DNA of 64,000 nucleotides, from NCBI RefSeq assembly GCF_030651915.1, contig NZ_JAUSBV010000005.1, forward strand, positions 868,001-932,000, written 5' to 3'. Under the pieces are notes generated by a model. It was not told where the DNA came from. It did no database searches and was given only the letters and a program-made list of their open reading frames with translations. This DNA is from Parvibaculum sp. (lineage in GTDB: Bacteria; Pseudomonadota; Alphaproteobacteria; Parvibaculales; Parvibaculaceae). The position numbers and the translations under genes are program-made. This document shows, piece by piece, positions 31,133 to 40,792 of the stretch (position 1 is the first letter of the stretch; each line of letters opens with the position of its first letter).

Positions 31133-31984
31133 TCAACGCGTGCGGCCGATGGGCGGCCGCGGGACGACACGCGAACCGGACGGCGCGGCGCCAGCCTCTG
31201 CGCGGCCGAGACGCAGCGTGACGATGCGGAGAATTTCAGCACGATCATCATTGTCGACCGCGGCGGCGAGTTCGGCGGCATGGCCGCGGAGCAGGACGTC
31301 GAGGGCCGTGGGCGACGGATTTTCCAGAATGGCCGCGAGCAACTGGCGGGCACGGGCGCGACGGGCCTCGCCGCCCATGCCGGCGATCTGAAACGCATAT
31401 TGCCAGGCTATCGAAATGTTTTCGGGGTCGAGCATCAATGCGTGCTCATAGGCCGCCTCGCCCTCGGCCGCGCCGGCGCCATAAAGCGCGGCGCCGACAA
31501 AACCGCCTGTATGCGCGATCTCCAGATGCCAGCCACCGAGCGCCGCGTGGGCCCAGGGGTTTTCCGGCTCGAGCTGCAATGCCGTGTCGATGTGCCGGCG
31601 CGCTTCGCCGCCATAGCCCGCCAGATGCGCGGCCAGCCCGCCCTCACCCCGCGCGATCAGTCCAAGCGCCACGGCAAGATAGAGATGCCCTTCGGGACGC
31701 TCGGGGTCGCGGGCGATGGCGCGGCGCGCATCGGCGGCGGCCTTGTCGAGGGCCGCGCGGCGGGATGCCGGCACGGCGATGAATTCACGCCGCGCCAGTT
31801 CCGCGCGGGCGGCAAAGGCGTCGCCTTCCGCCGTCCCCAGATCGCGGGCGAGACGCGCGGCACGCGCGAAGACCCCGTTATCGAAGGCAGCCGCGGCCGG
31901 TTCGAGATCGCCGGTCATTGCCATCACCGGCGCAGGCAGCGCCGCGACCAGCCAGAGGAGCATCAAAGGAACGAGCGCCCTCAT
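31133..31984 (-). CDS. Exported tetratricopeptide-type protein
   Basis: The 283-residue product has a signal peptide (MRALVPLMLLWLVAALPAPV, cut near VMA) and helical repeats with TPR spacing, e.g. ARRHIDTALQLEPENPWAHA and YEHALMLDPENISIAWQYAF. It probably acts as a periplasmic scaffold or is anchored to the membrane. The first ATG that leaves the signal intact overlaps the stop of the preceding gene by 4 nt, so it is coupled to the 508-residue protein, which is likely its partner. No closer identity is recognised. Confidence 0.75.
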   Translation of the reverse strand: MRALVPLMLLWLVAALPAPVMAMTGDLEPAAAAFDNGVFARAARLARDLGTAEGDAFAARAELARREFIAVPASRRAALDKAAADARRAIARDPERPEGHLYLAVALGLIARGEGGLAAHLAGYGGEARRHIDTALQLEPENPWAHAALGGWHLEIAHTGGFVGAALYGAGAAEGEAAYEHALMLDPENISIAWQYAFQIAGMGGEARRARARQLLAAILENPSPTALDVLLRGHAAELAAAVDNDDRAEILRIVTLRLGRAEAGAAPSGSRVVPRPPIGRTR

Positions 31985-33507
31985 CGCGCGAAGGCCCCCT
32001 CGAAAAGCCATGGGTCATCGAAATGGCGCTCACCGACAAAGGCCGTCGCGTGGGTGCCCCATTGACGCATGGCGCCGGGACTTTCGATGCCGAGCGGCCA
32101 GAGCGTGAAGCGCTCCAGACGCTCCGTGTGCGGGACGATGCCTGTGGGGCCATAGAAGCTGCGGCGGCCGCCTTCCGGCAATGGCAGGGAGCGCTCGCCA
32201 TAGGTGGGCGGGAGGTGGGTCGATCGGAGTTCATAGAGCAGGGCACCGCCGGGCGCCCGCTCCGCTGCGCCGAGATTGAGAAGATAGTGACTGGTGGCGG
32301 CGAGGCGGAGATGCATGCGTTCACCGGGCGCGAGGCGTGGAGTGGATTTCGGCGACAGCGGCGCTTCGCGCGTGTCGCGGTCTTCGGGCACGGAAACGCG
32401 CGCGAGCGGCGCGACGGGGAAGAACATGTGGTAGCAGCCGCAGGCGTGGATCGCGTCATAGATGAGCGGCTCGCCGCTTTCGTCGAGCGTCACGCGCCAG
32501 ATGAACCCGTCGATGCGGCCGCCGAGAAGATCGAAACGTCCCTGCAGCGTCCGCGCCGGGAACCAGACAGTGTAAGTCAGCTGGGGCAGCACCCTGCCCT
32601 CGAAACGCGTATAGACGAGGCGCGTCGTTGCGACCGGGTGCGTCACGTCGACACCCGGCAGCAACTTGCCATCTTCATGCCGCCAGACGGGGCGGCCGAG
32701 GCGGTCGTCGTTGCTTTCGGTTTCGATTTCAAAGACCGGCGCGAAAGCGGCTGTGAGATGCGCCACATCGCTTTCGGAGAATCTCGGCAAGCCGAGAACG
32801 GAACGCGGCGCAGCGCGGACGATGCGGGCCGCCTCGCCTGCATCCGCGTGCGGAGCGGGTTTGTAAATCGTGACGTCGTCCGACTTTGCGGCGGGGACGA
32901 ATGGCGACGCAAAGGAGCGCGTGTTCTCGTCTTTCCAGCGCGCGTAGCCGATGACGGCGCCGAGATTGGTGAGCGGATAGAGGCCGATGGCGCGCTGCCA
33001 TTGATTGTAGTGGCTGGGGGAAACGGCGGCATGGATCAGCGCGTCACGCGCTTTCCCTGGCCCCGTCATGATTTCGACCTTCACGAGGAGATCGCCACAC
33101 CGATTGGCGGCGGCGGCGAAGTCTGCGGGTTCGGCAATGCCGTGGCGCGCGGCAATCGACGCACGCATTTCGGCCGGGAGGTTCGCCGCCTCGACTTCCC
33201 GCGCCCTGGCGTCGAGCCAGCGAAGATGGCCGACCCATTCCTCGAAGGCGCCAGGCGCCGCCAGGTCATGGCGGAAGCTCGCAAGGAAACGGTCGATGCG
33301 GAGATAGGGAAAGGTCTTCACGCGGGCGGCGCCGGCATCGCCGACATCATGCGCGGCGACGGTCTCGTCCATGTCGCCGATCAGCGCCAGACAGTGCGCC
33401 TGCGGCGAGGCCGCTTCCGGTTCGGCGCGCCAGTCCGGCACGGCGACGCAGCCGCCGGACAAGCCGAATGCGAACAACACGCCGATCCATCGCGCAGGAC
33501 AACTCAA
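31981..33507 (-). CDS. Uncharacterised exported protein (508 residues), possible lipoprotein
   Basis: The N-terminus MSCPARWIGVLFAFGLSGGC is a short export signal ending in Cys20; the preceding S-G-G is a weak lipobox. The mature part contains blocks such as FEEWVGHLRWLDARAREVEA, SHYNQWQRAIGLYPLTNLG, and IHACGCYHMFFPVAP, which I recognise only as belonging to a conserved hypothetical family of proteobacteria. It is coupled (ATGA) to the TPR-type protein. There is no predicted span beyond the signal. Its role is unknown; envelope location is the only firm inference. Confidence 0.75.
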   Translation of the reverse strand: MSCPARWIGVLFAFGLSGGCVAVPDWRAEPEAASPQAHCLALIGDMDETVAAHDVGDAGAARVKTFPYLRIDRFLASFRHDLAAPGAFEEWVGHLRWLDARAREVEAANLPAEMRASIAARHGIAEPADFAAAANRCGDLLVKVEIMTGPGKARDALIHAAVSPSHYNQWQRAIGLYPLTNLGAVIGYARWKDENTRSFASPFVPAAKSDDVTIYKPAPHADAGEAARIVRAAPRSVLGLPRFSESDVAHLTAAFAPVFEIETESNDDRLGRPVWRHEDGKLLPGVDVTHPVATTRLVYTRFEGRVLPQLTYTVWFPARTLQGRFDLLGGRIDGFIWRVTLDESGEPLIYDAIHACGCYHMFFPVAPLARVSVPEDRDTREAPLSPKSTPRLAPGERMHLRLAATSHYLLNLGAAERAPGGALLYELRSTHLPPTYGERSLPLPEGGRRSFYGPTGIVPHTERLERFTLWPLGIESPGAMRQWGTHATAFVGERHFDDPWLFEGAFAR

Positions 33508-33620
33508 CGGTGCGCACCTCTGGTTGACGACAAACAGCCCCTGCCATGTTCAGCCATGCCGCGCGGCACCGCAATGGCGCGCTGGCAGGTTGCCGGACGC
33601 GCCATGGCTAATTTTCGCGA

Positions 33621-35243
33621 TCAGGCCTTTGAAAGATCCTCGCCGGCAAGCGCACGGCGGATAAGCGCGACCGTTTCCCTGACGCCGTAGAGCTTGGCGA
33701 AGGTGCCGAAACGGGGACCCTGTTCCTCGCCGAGCAGAACTTCGTATAGCGCCTTGAACCAGTCCCGCAGATTCGCGAATTCATGCGTCTTGCCGATTTC
33801 ATAGACGATGTTCTGCATATCCTCGGCGGATGCAGACGCGTCCACCTTCTCGAAGCGCGCTGCCAGATCTTCCAATGCGGCCCGTTCCTGGTCGGTCGGC
33901 GCCCGATATTTCTTCGCCGGCCTCACAAAATCGTGGAAGTAGTTGATCGCATAGCCGACGAGCTGGTCGAGACGCGGATGATCTTCGGGAGTGGCGTCGG
34001 GCGCATAGTTGCGGATGAAGCCCCAGAGGACGTTGCGGTCTTCGGAATGGCTGGCGCTGGCGAGGTTCAGCAGCAGCGAGAAGGTGATCGGCAGGTCCTG
34101 CAGCGGCGGATTGCCACCGTGAATATGGAACGCGGCGTTGTTGAGACGTTCGCGCTGATCCTGCTTCGGGTAAGCCGTCAAGGCGCCCAGATATTCATCG
34201 ACATTGCGCGGGATGACGTCGAAATAGAGCCGCTTGCCGGCGCGCGGGCTCTGAAACATGAAATACTGCAGGCTTTCCGGGCTCGCATAGCGCAGCCAGT
34301 CTTCGATCGAAAGTCCGTTGCCCTTCGACTTCGAAATCTTCTTGCCTTCCTCGTCGAGAAAGAGCTCGTAGTTGAAGCCTTCCGGCGGGCGCTGATTGCT
34401 CAGCACACGGTAGATGCGCGAGGCAAGCTTGACGGAATCGATCAGATCCTTGCCGGCCATTTCATAGTCGACACCGAGCGCGACCCAACGCATGGCCCAG
34501 TCGGCCTTCCATTGCAGCTTGCAATTGCCGCCGGTGACCGGCACCTCGACAATTTCGCCGGTCTCGGGCTCGGCATAGCTCACCGTGCCCTTCTTCGCGT
34601 CGCGGCCAACCAGCGGCACCAGCAACACGTGGCCGGTGCGCGGGCTGACGGGCAAAATGGGGCTGTAGCTCTGCTGGCGCTCCTCGCGCAGGCTCGGCAG
34701 CATGATCTCCATGATCTCGTCGAACTTCTCGAGCACCTTCAGCAGCGTCGCGTCGAAGCGGCCGGCCTTGTAATATTCGGTCGAACTGGCGAATTCATAT
34801 TCGAAGCCGTAGCTGTCGAGGAAGGCACGCAGACGGGCGTTGTTGTGCTCGCCGAAGCTTGGATGGGTACCGAAGGGATCGGGCACCCTGGTCAGCGGCA
34901 TGTTGATGTAGCCGGCCAGCATGTCCTGGTTCGGAACGTTGGTCGGCACCTTGCGCAGGCCGTCCATGTCGTCGGAGAAACAGAGCAGGCGCGTTGGCAC
35001 GCCGGGCGCCAGAATTTCAAAGGCGCGGCGAACCATGGTGGTGCGCGCCACTTCGCCGAACGTGCCTATATGCGGCAGGCCGGAAGGGCCGTAGCCTGTC
35101 TCAAACAGGACCGGGCGGGTGGGACCGCCTTCCTTCTCCAGCCGGTCGACGATCTTGCGTGCTTCCTCGAAAGGCCAAGCCTTGCTGACGCGGGCGGCCT
35201 CAAGAAGCGTGGTCGGTGCTATCGCCGTTGTTTCTGCTGGCAT
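33621..35243 (-). CDS. lysK: Lysyl-tRNA synthetase, class I
   Basis: A 540-residue class I synthetase: GLPHIGT (55-61, the HIGH motif) and KISKSKGNG (the KMSKS motif) in a Rossmann core, and a helical anticodon-binding C-terminus. It activates lysine and charges tRNA-Lys. Most bacteria use the unrelated class II enzyme; the class I form is typical of archaea, spirochaetes and alphaproteobacteria, which supports the taxonomic call. It is divergent from a histidine kinase gene with 122 nt between starts. Confidence 0.96.
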   Translation of the reverse strand: MPAETTAIAPTTLLEAARVSKAWPFEEARKIVDRLEKEGGPTRPVLFETGYGPSGLPHIGTFGEVARTTMVRRAFEILAPGVPTRLLCFSDDMDGLRKVPTNVPNQDMLAGYINMPLTRVPDPFGTHPSFGEHNNARLRAFLDSYGFEYEFASSTEYYKAGRFDATLLKVLEKFDEIMEIMLPSLREERQQSYSPILPVSPRTGHVLLVPLVGRDAKKGTVSYAEPETGEIVEVPVTGGNCKLQWKADWAMRWVALGVDYEMAGKDLIDSVKLASRIYRVLSNQRPPEGFNYELFLDEEGKKISKSKGNGLSIEDWLRYASPESLQYFMFQSPRAGKRLYFDVIPRNVDEYLGALTAYPKQDQRERLNNAAFHIHGGNPPLQDLPITFSLLLNLASASHSEDRNVLWGFIRNYAPDATPEDHPRLDQLVGYAINYFHDFVRPAKKYRAPTDQERAALEDLAARFEKVDASASAEDMQNIVYEIGKTHEFANLRDWFKALYEVLLGEEQGPRFGTFAKLYGVRETVALIRRALAGEDLSKA

Positions 35244-35365
35244 TTTTCGACTCGAAAGGATGATTTAAGGCTTTATCAAGCGCGCGGACCCTATGCTTAC
35301 CACACCCCTCCGTCAACGCGGCAATCCGGGCCAAACAGGCGGCCGGCGGCCGATTTCGAGGGCTT

Positions 35366-37294
35366 GTGAACCAGAATTCCTGGGGCCCTCCGGAGACCCG
35401 AAAGTTGACCCATAGCGAGCCGGACAAGACGTCGACCCAGGCCGAGACTGACAGCGAAGCCGTAACCATCGCGCCATCCGGTCCGGTTCACCGTACCCAC
35501 CCCATCGAGGCCCGTATCGACGCCGAACAGGTCCGCCTGCTGTTGACGCTGGGCGAGGCAAGTCGCCTGACGGTTTTCGGCGGCATTGTTGTTGTGGGGC
35601 TGGCCTTCTGGCCGCATGCGCCGATCTGGACCATCGGCGTCGTGGCGGCCATACAACTTGTCGCGCAGGTGCTTTTCGACCGGGTGCGTGCGGGGTTTCG
35701 CGCCGATCCCGATGTCGTCACCAATGCGGCGTTGTGGGGCAAGCGCTACGCGCTCGTCACCATTGTCAGCGGCTCGACCTGGGGCGTGGGCGCGCTGCTG
35801 TGGCTGCCGGGCGCGTCCTTTGCCCATGAAATCTTCTATGTGCTGGTGCTGGCCTGCCTTGCCATGGCAACGGCGATCACGCGCGCCAATCATCCGCGCG
35901 CCGTCGTCTACTACATCGCAGCCTCCTGCCTGCCGACCACCATCCTGCTGGTCTGGCGCGCCGATCCGCTTGCCATTGCAACCGTCGTGCTGGCAGGCAT
36001 GTTCTTCGCCACCGTTGCCGGCTGGACGCGGCGTGTGAATGCCGGTTATCGCGAGGCCTTCCGGCTGCGCTTCGAGAATGCCGACCTCGCCGAGCGAATG
36101 GCCCGGGCCCATGCCGCCGCCGAACAGAAGCGCCGCGACGCCGAGGAGGCGGAAGCACGCGCAAAGGCCGCCATGCGCGCCAAACAAGCCTTCCTCGACA
36201 TCCTGAACCACGAAGTGCGCGCGCCTCTGGAAGGCCTGAGCAACATGGCGCTGCACATTGCCGACGAACCGCTGAGCGACACGCAAAGAACGATCGCACG
36301 GTCGATGGAGGAAACCAGTCAGCTGCTGCGCCGCCTGTTCGACGACATGCTCGATCTGTCGCAGATGGAAGCGTTGTCGCTGGAATTGAGGCCCCGGCAC
36401 TTCGATCCGGCGGAGCTGGCGGGCAGCGTCGTTCGCATGTTGCGGCACCAGGCGAACGAACGCGGCTTGTCGCTCGAACTCGATGCGGCGGTCGCTGCCG
36501 GCACCGATATGCTTGCCGATGCCGACCGCGTGCGCCAGGTGCTGACGAACCTGATCGGCAACGGCATCAAATTCACCGAAAAAGGCGGCATTGTCGTTCG
36601 AGTCGCGCCCATCCAAACGGCGGGCGGCGAAAAGGTGATGAGGTTCTCCGTGACCGACACCGGGCGCGGACTTTCGGATGAGTCCCGCGCGAAACTCTTC
36701 GAGACCTTCTGGCAAGGCGACGATGCGCGCGACTTCCGGTTTGCCGGGAAAGCGGGCGGCATGGGCCTCGGCCTGCCGATATGCGACCGTCTGGTGCGGC
36801 TCATGGGCGGCAAGATCGGCGTCGACAGCGCGCCGGACCAAGGCAGTACGTTCTGGTTCCTGCTCCCGGCGCAGCCCGGTGGCGCTGCGGATTATTTTGC
36901 GTCGCTGACAGCCGATGCCACGCCGCCAAGACGCCAGCCCGCCGACAAACTGATCGATCTCGGGCATCTTTACGAGATCGAACGCGAGATCGGGTCGCAG
37001 CGCATCACGGATCACCTGGTGGCCGGACTCGAACGCGTGCTGACGGTCCATCGCCGGATCGAGAACGCGCGCACCACGCGCGATGAGGCGGCGCTGGCGG
37101 AAGGCGCACGTGCCATGCAGGCCGCCGCCGACGATATCGGCCTCTCGGCGATTTCGCATGTCGCCAGCGACATCGAGATGGCGCTCGAACATGGCAAGGC
37201 CGAGGCCGCCATGCGCGAGGTGCCGCGGCTGCAGCAGAAAATCACCGCCACGTGGCGCGAACTCGCCAAGGCCTATCCGAGCCTCGCCAACTGA
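35366..37294 (+). CDS. Membrane sensor histidine kinase with degenerate C-terminal Hpt-like region
   Basis: The 642-residue protein has about six spans (about 65-215), a coiled linker (228-272), HisKA with the phospho-acceptor H282 in LNHEVRAPL, and an HATPase domain (DRVRQVLTNLIGNGIKF, DTGRGL, GGMGLGLPI). After about residue 540 a helical region resembles an Hpt module, but the expected H-x-L-K-G is EGARAMQAA without His, so it cannot be phosphorylated there. No receiver gene is adjacent. The start is GTG 35366. The signal is unknown. Confidence 0.88.
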   Translation: MNQNSWGPPETRKLTHSEPDKTSTQAETDSEAVTIAPSGPVHRTHPIEARIDAEQVRLLLTLGEASRLTVFGGIVVVGLAFWPHAPIWTIGVVAAIQLVAQVLFDRVRAGFRADPDVVTNAALWGKRYALVTIVSGSTWGVGALLWLPGASFAHEIFYVLVLACLAMATAITRANHPRAVVYYIAASCLPTTILLVWRADPLAIATVVLAGMFFATVAGWTRRVNAGYREAFRLRFENADLAERMARAHAAAEQKRRDAEEAEARAKAAMRAKQAFLDILNHEVRAPLEGLSNMALHIADEPLSDTQRTIARSMEETSQLLRRLFDDMLDLSQMEALSLELRPRHFDPAELAGSVVRMLRHQANERGLSLELDAAVAAGTDMLADADRVRQVLTNLIGNGIKFTEKGGIVVRVAPIQTAGGEKVMRFSVTDTGRGLSDESRAKLFETFWQGDDARDFRFAGKAGGMGLGLPICDRLVRLMGGKIGVDSAPDQGSTFWFLLPAQPGGAADYFASLTADATPPRRQPADKLIDLGHLYEIEREIGSQRITDHLVAGLERVLTVHRRIENARTTRDEAALAEGARAMQAAADDIGLSAISHVASDIEMALEHGKAEAAMREVPRLQQKITATWRELAKAYPSLAN

Positions 37295-37330
37295 TTTCAT
37301 TCGAGGCGGGCCCGGCTATACTCGCCGCCC

Positions 37331-40243
37331 ATGCCCCGCCCCTCCAACTCCGATTCGCCGATCGACCCGGCCGGCGGCTCCGCCGGTGGCGGCGACGGTG
37401 CTTTCCTGCCCGATGTACCGTCCGTCGTGCCGTCGCGGGCCGCCGGCGGCGCGGTGGTCGTCAGCGCCGAGGGTGAAGTCGACGAACTCGGGTCCGAGGC
37501 GGCGTTGAAGTTGATCGAGCAGGAGCCGGTGATGCTGGTCCATGCCAGCTTCACAGCGCGGCGGATCGCCCGCGGGCGGCCGTTCGGTGCGCCGGGACCA
37601 CATGTGTTCGACCTGATGGAGCTCTTCGCCTTCGTGCATCCGGCGATGCCCTGCCTGCCGACGCCGGAGGGACTGGCACGCGCGCTCGGCCTCGATGCCG
37701 GCGACACACCGGAGACGCAGGCGCTGATGCTGCACGCAGCCGCAGCGCAAATGCTGAAGCGGTTGCAGGATCGCAGCCTGCCCGACCGTCCGTCGGCCGC
37801 CCGCACGGCCTTCCGCATGGCTGAAGGCGGCTGGGCCTGGGGACCGGGCGTGGTTGCCGCGCTTGCCGATGTACTGGGACGGGAGGGGCGGCCACCCGCG
37901 GGCCGCGGCTTCGATATCTGGAACGAACTGCCGGAGTGGGAAGAGCAGGCGCCGCGTCCGCCGGCGGGTTCGCTGCCGGTGAGCGAGGCCGAGGCGCGGG
38001 CGCGTCTGGCCGATCTTGCCGGCGCGGATGCCGAACGGCGCGAGGGGCAGGCCGAATTTGCCGGCGTGGCGGCGTTCGCTTTCGGCCCGCGCGAGGCTGC
38101 GGGTGCGCCCAATGTCGTCATCGCCGAGGCCGGCACCGGAATCGGCAAGACCATTGGTTATATCGCGCCCGCGAGCCTATGGGCCGAACGCAACAAGGGG
38201 ACGGTGTGGATTTCGACCTATACCAAGAACCTGCAGCGGCAACTCGACCAGGAACTTTCGCGGCTCTATCCCGATCCGGCGGAAAAAGCCGAGAGAACCG
38301 TCGTTCGCAAGGGGCGCGAGAACTATCTCTGCCTGCTCAATTTCGCCGAGCTGGCGGACCGCGCGGCGCTGGGCGGCGGCGCGACCGCCGTCGGGCTGGT
38401 CGCGCGCTGGGCGAAGGCCAGCCGCGACGGCGACATGGTGGGCGGCGACTTTCCAGCATGGCTGGCGGCCCGGCTCGGCGGCGCGACGGGGCGCACGGGC
38501 CTGACCGACCGGCGCGGCGAATGCGTCTATACGGCCTGCCCGCACTACCGCAAATGCTTCATCGAGCGCGCGATCCGCAAGGCACGCCGCGCCGACATCG
38601 TGGTTGCCAATCATGCCCTGGTGATGCGGCAGGCGGCACTCGATCAAGCGATGGGGCAGATCGCAACGACCACAGCGACCGACACAGCCGGCGGCGCCGA
38701 GGATGAAGCGCCGAGCGGGCGGGAAGCGCGGTCGCGCTTCGTTTTCGACGAGGGGCATCACATTTTCGACGCCGCCGACAGTGCCTTCTCGGCCTCGATC
38801 TCGGGCATCGAAACCGCCGAGCTCCGGCGCTGGATCCGAGGCGCGGAAGGCCAGCGCGGGCGGCGCGGGCGCGGCCTTGACGAACGTATCGGCGACCTCA
38901 TCGGTGGCGACGATCTGGCCGAAGAGGCGCTGGCCGCCGCGCTTTCAGCCGCCGCCGCGCTGCCCGCGCCGGGCTGGACCGCGCGGCTCAACGACGGCAT
39001 GCCGCGCGGTGCGGCCGAAAAGTTTCTTGCCCTCGTGCGTCAGCAGGTTCATGCGCGGGCCGAAGACAATGACAGCCCCTTTTCACTCGAGGCGGAGACC
39101 GAACCGCCGGTGGCCGGCCTCGCATCGGCGGCGCGCGAACTCGATGCGGCGCTGCAACGCCTTGTGGCGCCATTGCGGCTCGTTGCGGAGCGCCTGCGCG
39201 CACGGCTCGACGACGCGGCCGAAGACCTCGACACCGCGACACGCATCCGCATGGACGCGGCGGCGCGCGGGCTCGACCGGCGCTCGCGTATCCTTGTTCC
39301 GGCCTGGCAGGCGATGCTGGCCAGTCTCAACGCTACAATGCCGGAGGCGTTCGTCGACTGGTTTTCGATCGAACGGATGTTCGGCCGCGAGGGCGATGTC
39401 GGCATGCACCGCCACTGGCGCGACCCGACCATCCCGTTCGCCAGAGCCGTGCTGGAGCCGGCCCATGGCGCGTTGATCACGTCGGCGACGCTGCGCGACC
39501 GTCTGATCGAGGAGACCGAGGACGACGAAGGCTGGGAGACGGCCGAAATCAGAACCGGCGCCGCGCATCTCGCATTGCCGGCGCGGCGCGCCTTCATGAC
39601 TTCGCCCTTCGACTACGAAAATCAGGTGCGTATATTCGTGGTGCGCGATGTCGCACGTGGCGACATGGATCAGGTGGCCGCAGCCTATCGCGAACTCTTT
39701 CGCGCGGCGGGCGGCGGCGGGCTCGGGCTTTTCACCGCCATTCACCGGTTGCGCGCCGTGCATGAACGGATCGTGGCGCCGCTCGAAGAAGCCGGGCTGA
39801 CGCTCTATGCACAGCATGTGGATGCGCTCGACACCGGCACGCTGGTCGACATATTCCGGGCTGAGAAGCACTCCTGCCTGCTGGGCACCGATGCCGTGCG
39901 CGATGGCGTCGACGTGCCGGGCGATGCCTTGCGCATGATTGTGTTCGACCGCGTGCCCTGGCCCCGGCCGGACATTCTGCACAAGGCGCGGCGCGAGGTT
40001 TTCGGCAAGACACGCTATGATGACATGCTGACCCGCCTCAGGCTGAAACAGGCCTTCGGGCGGCTGATCCGGCGCGCCAGCGACCGCGGCGTCTTTGTCG
40101 CGCTCGACGCGCGGTTGCCGACCCGGCTGACCTCGGCTTTCCCGCCGGGGGTCCCGGTTCACCGGGTGGGTCTGGCCGAGGCAATTGCCGAAGCGCGGAT
40201 CTTTCTTGGCACCGCGCTTGCTCCCGACCAGACCAAACTCTAG
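37331..40243 (+). CDS. DinG/XPD-type superfamily 2 DNA helicase with iron-sulfur cluster cysteines
   Basis: A 970-residue protein with an alphaproteobacterial N-terminal extension (first about 240 residues) ahead of the helicase: motif I AEAGTGIGKT (about 265-274), four cysteines placed like the XPD/DinG Fe-S cluster (C334, C398, C403, C409 in ECVYTACPHYRKC), the DEAH-type box DEGH (about 473-476), and C-terminal motifs with GTDAVRDGVDVPG and KQAFGRLIRR. Such enzymes unwind 5' to 3' and resolve R-loops or damaged forks. A strong hairpin terminator follows immediately, and the gene may be co-transcribed with the kinase gene (36-nt gap). Confidence 0.92.
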   Translation: MPRPSNSDSPIDPAGGSAGGGDGAFLPDVPSVVPSRAAGGAVVVSAEGEVDELGSEAALKLIEQEPVMLVHASFTARRIARGRPFGAPGPHVFDLMELFAFVHPAMPCLPTPEGLARALGLDAGDTPETQALMLHAAAAQMLKRLQDRSLPDRPSAARTAFRMAEGGWAWGPGVVAALADVLGREGRPPAGRGFDIWNELPEWEEQAPRPPAGSLPVSEAEARARLADLAGADAERREGQAEFAGVAAFAFGPREAAGAPNVVIAEAGTGIGKTIGYIAPASLWAERNKGTVWISTYTKNLQRQLDQELSRLYPDPAEKAERTVVRKGRENYLCLLNFAELADRAALGGGATAVGLVARWAKASRDGDMVGGDFPAWLAARLGGATGRTGLTDRRGECVYTACPHYRKCFIERAIRKARRADIVVANHALVMRQAALDQAMGQIATTTATDTAGGAEDEAPSGREARSRFVFDEGHHIFDAADSAFSASISGIETAELRRWIRGAEGQRGRRGRGLDERIGDLIGGDDLAEEALAAALSAAAALPAPGWTARLNDGMPRGAAEKFLALVRQQVHARAEDNDSPFSLEAETEPPVAGLASAARELDAALQRLVAPLRLVAERLRARLDDAAEDLDTATRIRMDAAARGLDRRSRILVPAWQAMLASLNATMPEAFVDWFSIERMFGREGDVGMHRHWRDPTIPFARAVLEPAHGALITSATLRDRLIEETEDDEGWETAEIRTGAAHLALPARRAFMTSPFDYENQVRIFVVRDVARGDMDQVAAAYRELFRAAGGGGLGLFTAIHRLRAVHERIVAPLEEAGLTLYAQHVDALDTGTLVDIFRAEKHSCLLGTDAVRDGVDVPGDALRMIVFDRVPWPRPDILHKARREVFGKTRYDDMLTRLRLKQAFGRLIRRASDRGVFVALDARLPTRLTSAFPPGVPVHRVGLAEAIAEARIFLGTALAPDQTKL

Positions 40244-40245
40244 AG

Positions 40246-40290
40246 ACGTTCATCGTTTCACGGAAACGATGAACGTTTCTAAGTCTTTGT
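40246..40290 (+). terminator. Intrinsic terminator after the helicase gene
   Basis: ACGTTCATCGTTTC-ACG-GAAACGATGAACGT (40246-40276) is a perfect 14-bp stem with a 3-nt loop, followed by T-rich sequence (TTCTAAGTCTTTGTTTTG). It begins 3 nt after the helicase stop codon and isolates it from terB. Confidence 0.8.
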
Positions 40291-40377
40291 TTTGTCGCGT
40301 TTCCGGACGGTGAACCGGCTTCCACTTCACCTGGAAACGCTCTAAGCTCGCGCGCAAATTCGAGCCAAGGAAGCCTC

Positions 40378-40788
40378 ATGTCGACGATTTCTCCCGAGAC
40401 CGCCCTGATCTACATCATGGTGACGATGAGCGCCGTCGATCGCGCGATGAGCGACAATGAACTGCGCGACATCGGCACCATCGTCCAGACCCTGCCCGCC
40501 TTTCGCAACTTCAATCCCGAACGGCTGATTCCGGTGGCAAAGGAATGCGCGGCAATCCTGCAGGAAGATGGAGGGCTCGACGCGGTGTTCGGACTGGTGA
40601 AGGACGCGTTGCCGCCACATTTGCGCGAGACGGGCTATGCGCTGGCCGTCGAGATTGCGACATCCGACCTTGCGGTCGGCGCAGAAGAAATCCGGCTGCT
40701 GCAATTGCTGCGCGACACGCTCGATATCGACAAGCTGACGACGGCGGCCATCGAACGCGGTGCCCGCGCACGGCACATGCCGCTCTGA
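40378..40788 (+). CDS. TerB-family protein
   Basis: The 136-residue all-helical protein has two TerB-like metal-binding repeats, with acidic clusters MSAVDRAMSDNELRDI and ATSDLAVGAEEIRLL. TerB proteins are linked to tellurite resistance and membrane stress, but solitary copies like this are widespread and of unknown function. The gene is preceded by a stem-loop terminator and has no ter neighbours. Confidence 0.82.
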   Translation: MSTISPETALIYIMVTMSAVDRAMSDNELRDIGTIVQTLPAFRNFNPERLIPVAKECAAILQEDGGLDAVFGLVKDALPPHLRETGYALAVEIATSDLAVGAEEIRLLQLLRDTLDIDKLTTAAIERGARARHMPL

Positions 40789-40792
40789 CCGT

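Noticed and set aside
31918-33690. 590-codon rightward frame opposite the exported protein pair
   Set aside because: Antisense frame lacking recognisable fold; the leftward genes have signals and ATGA coupling.
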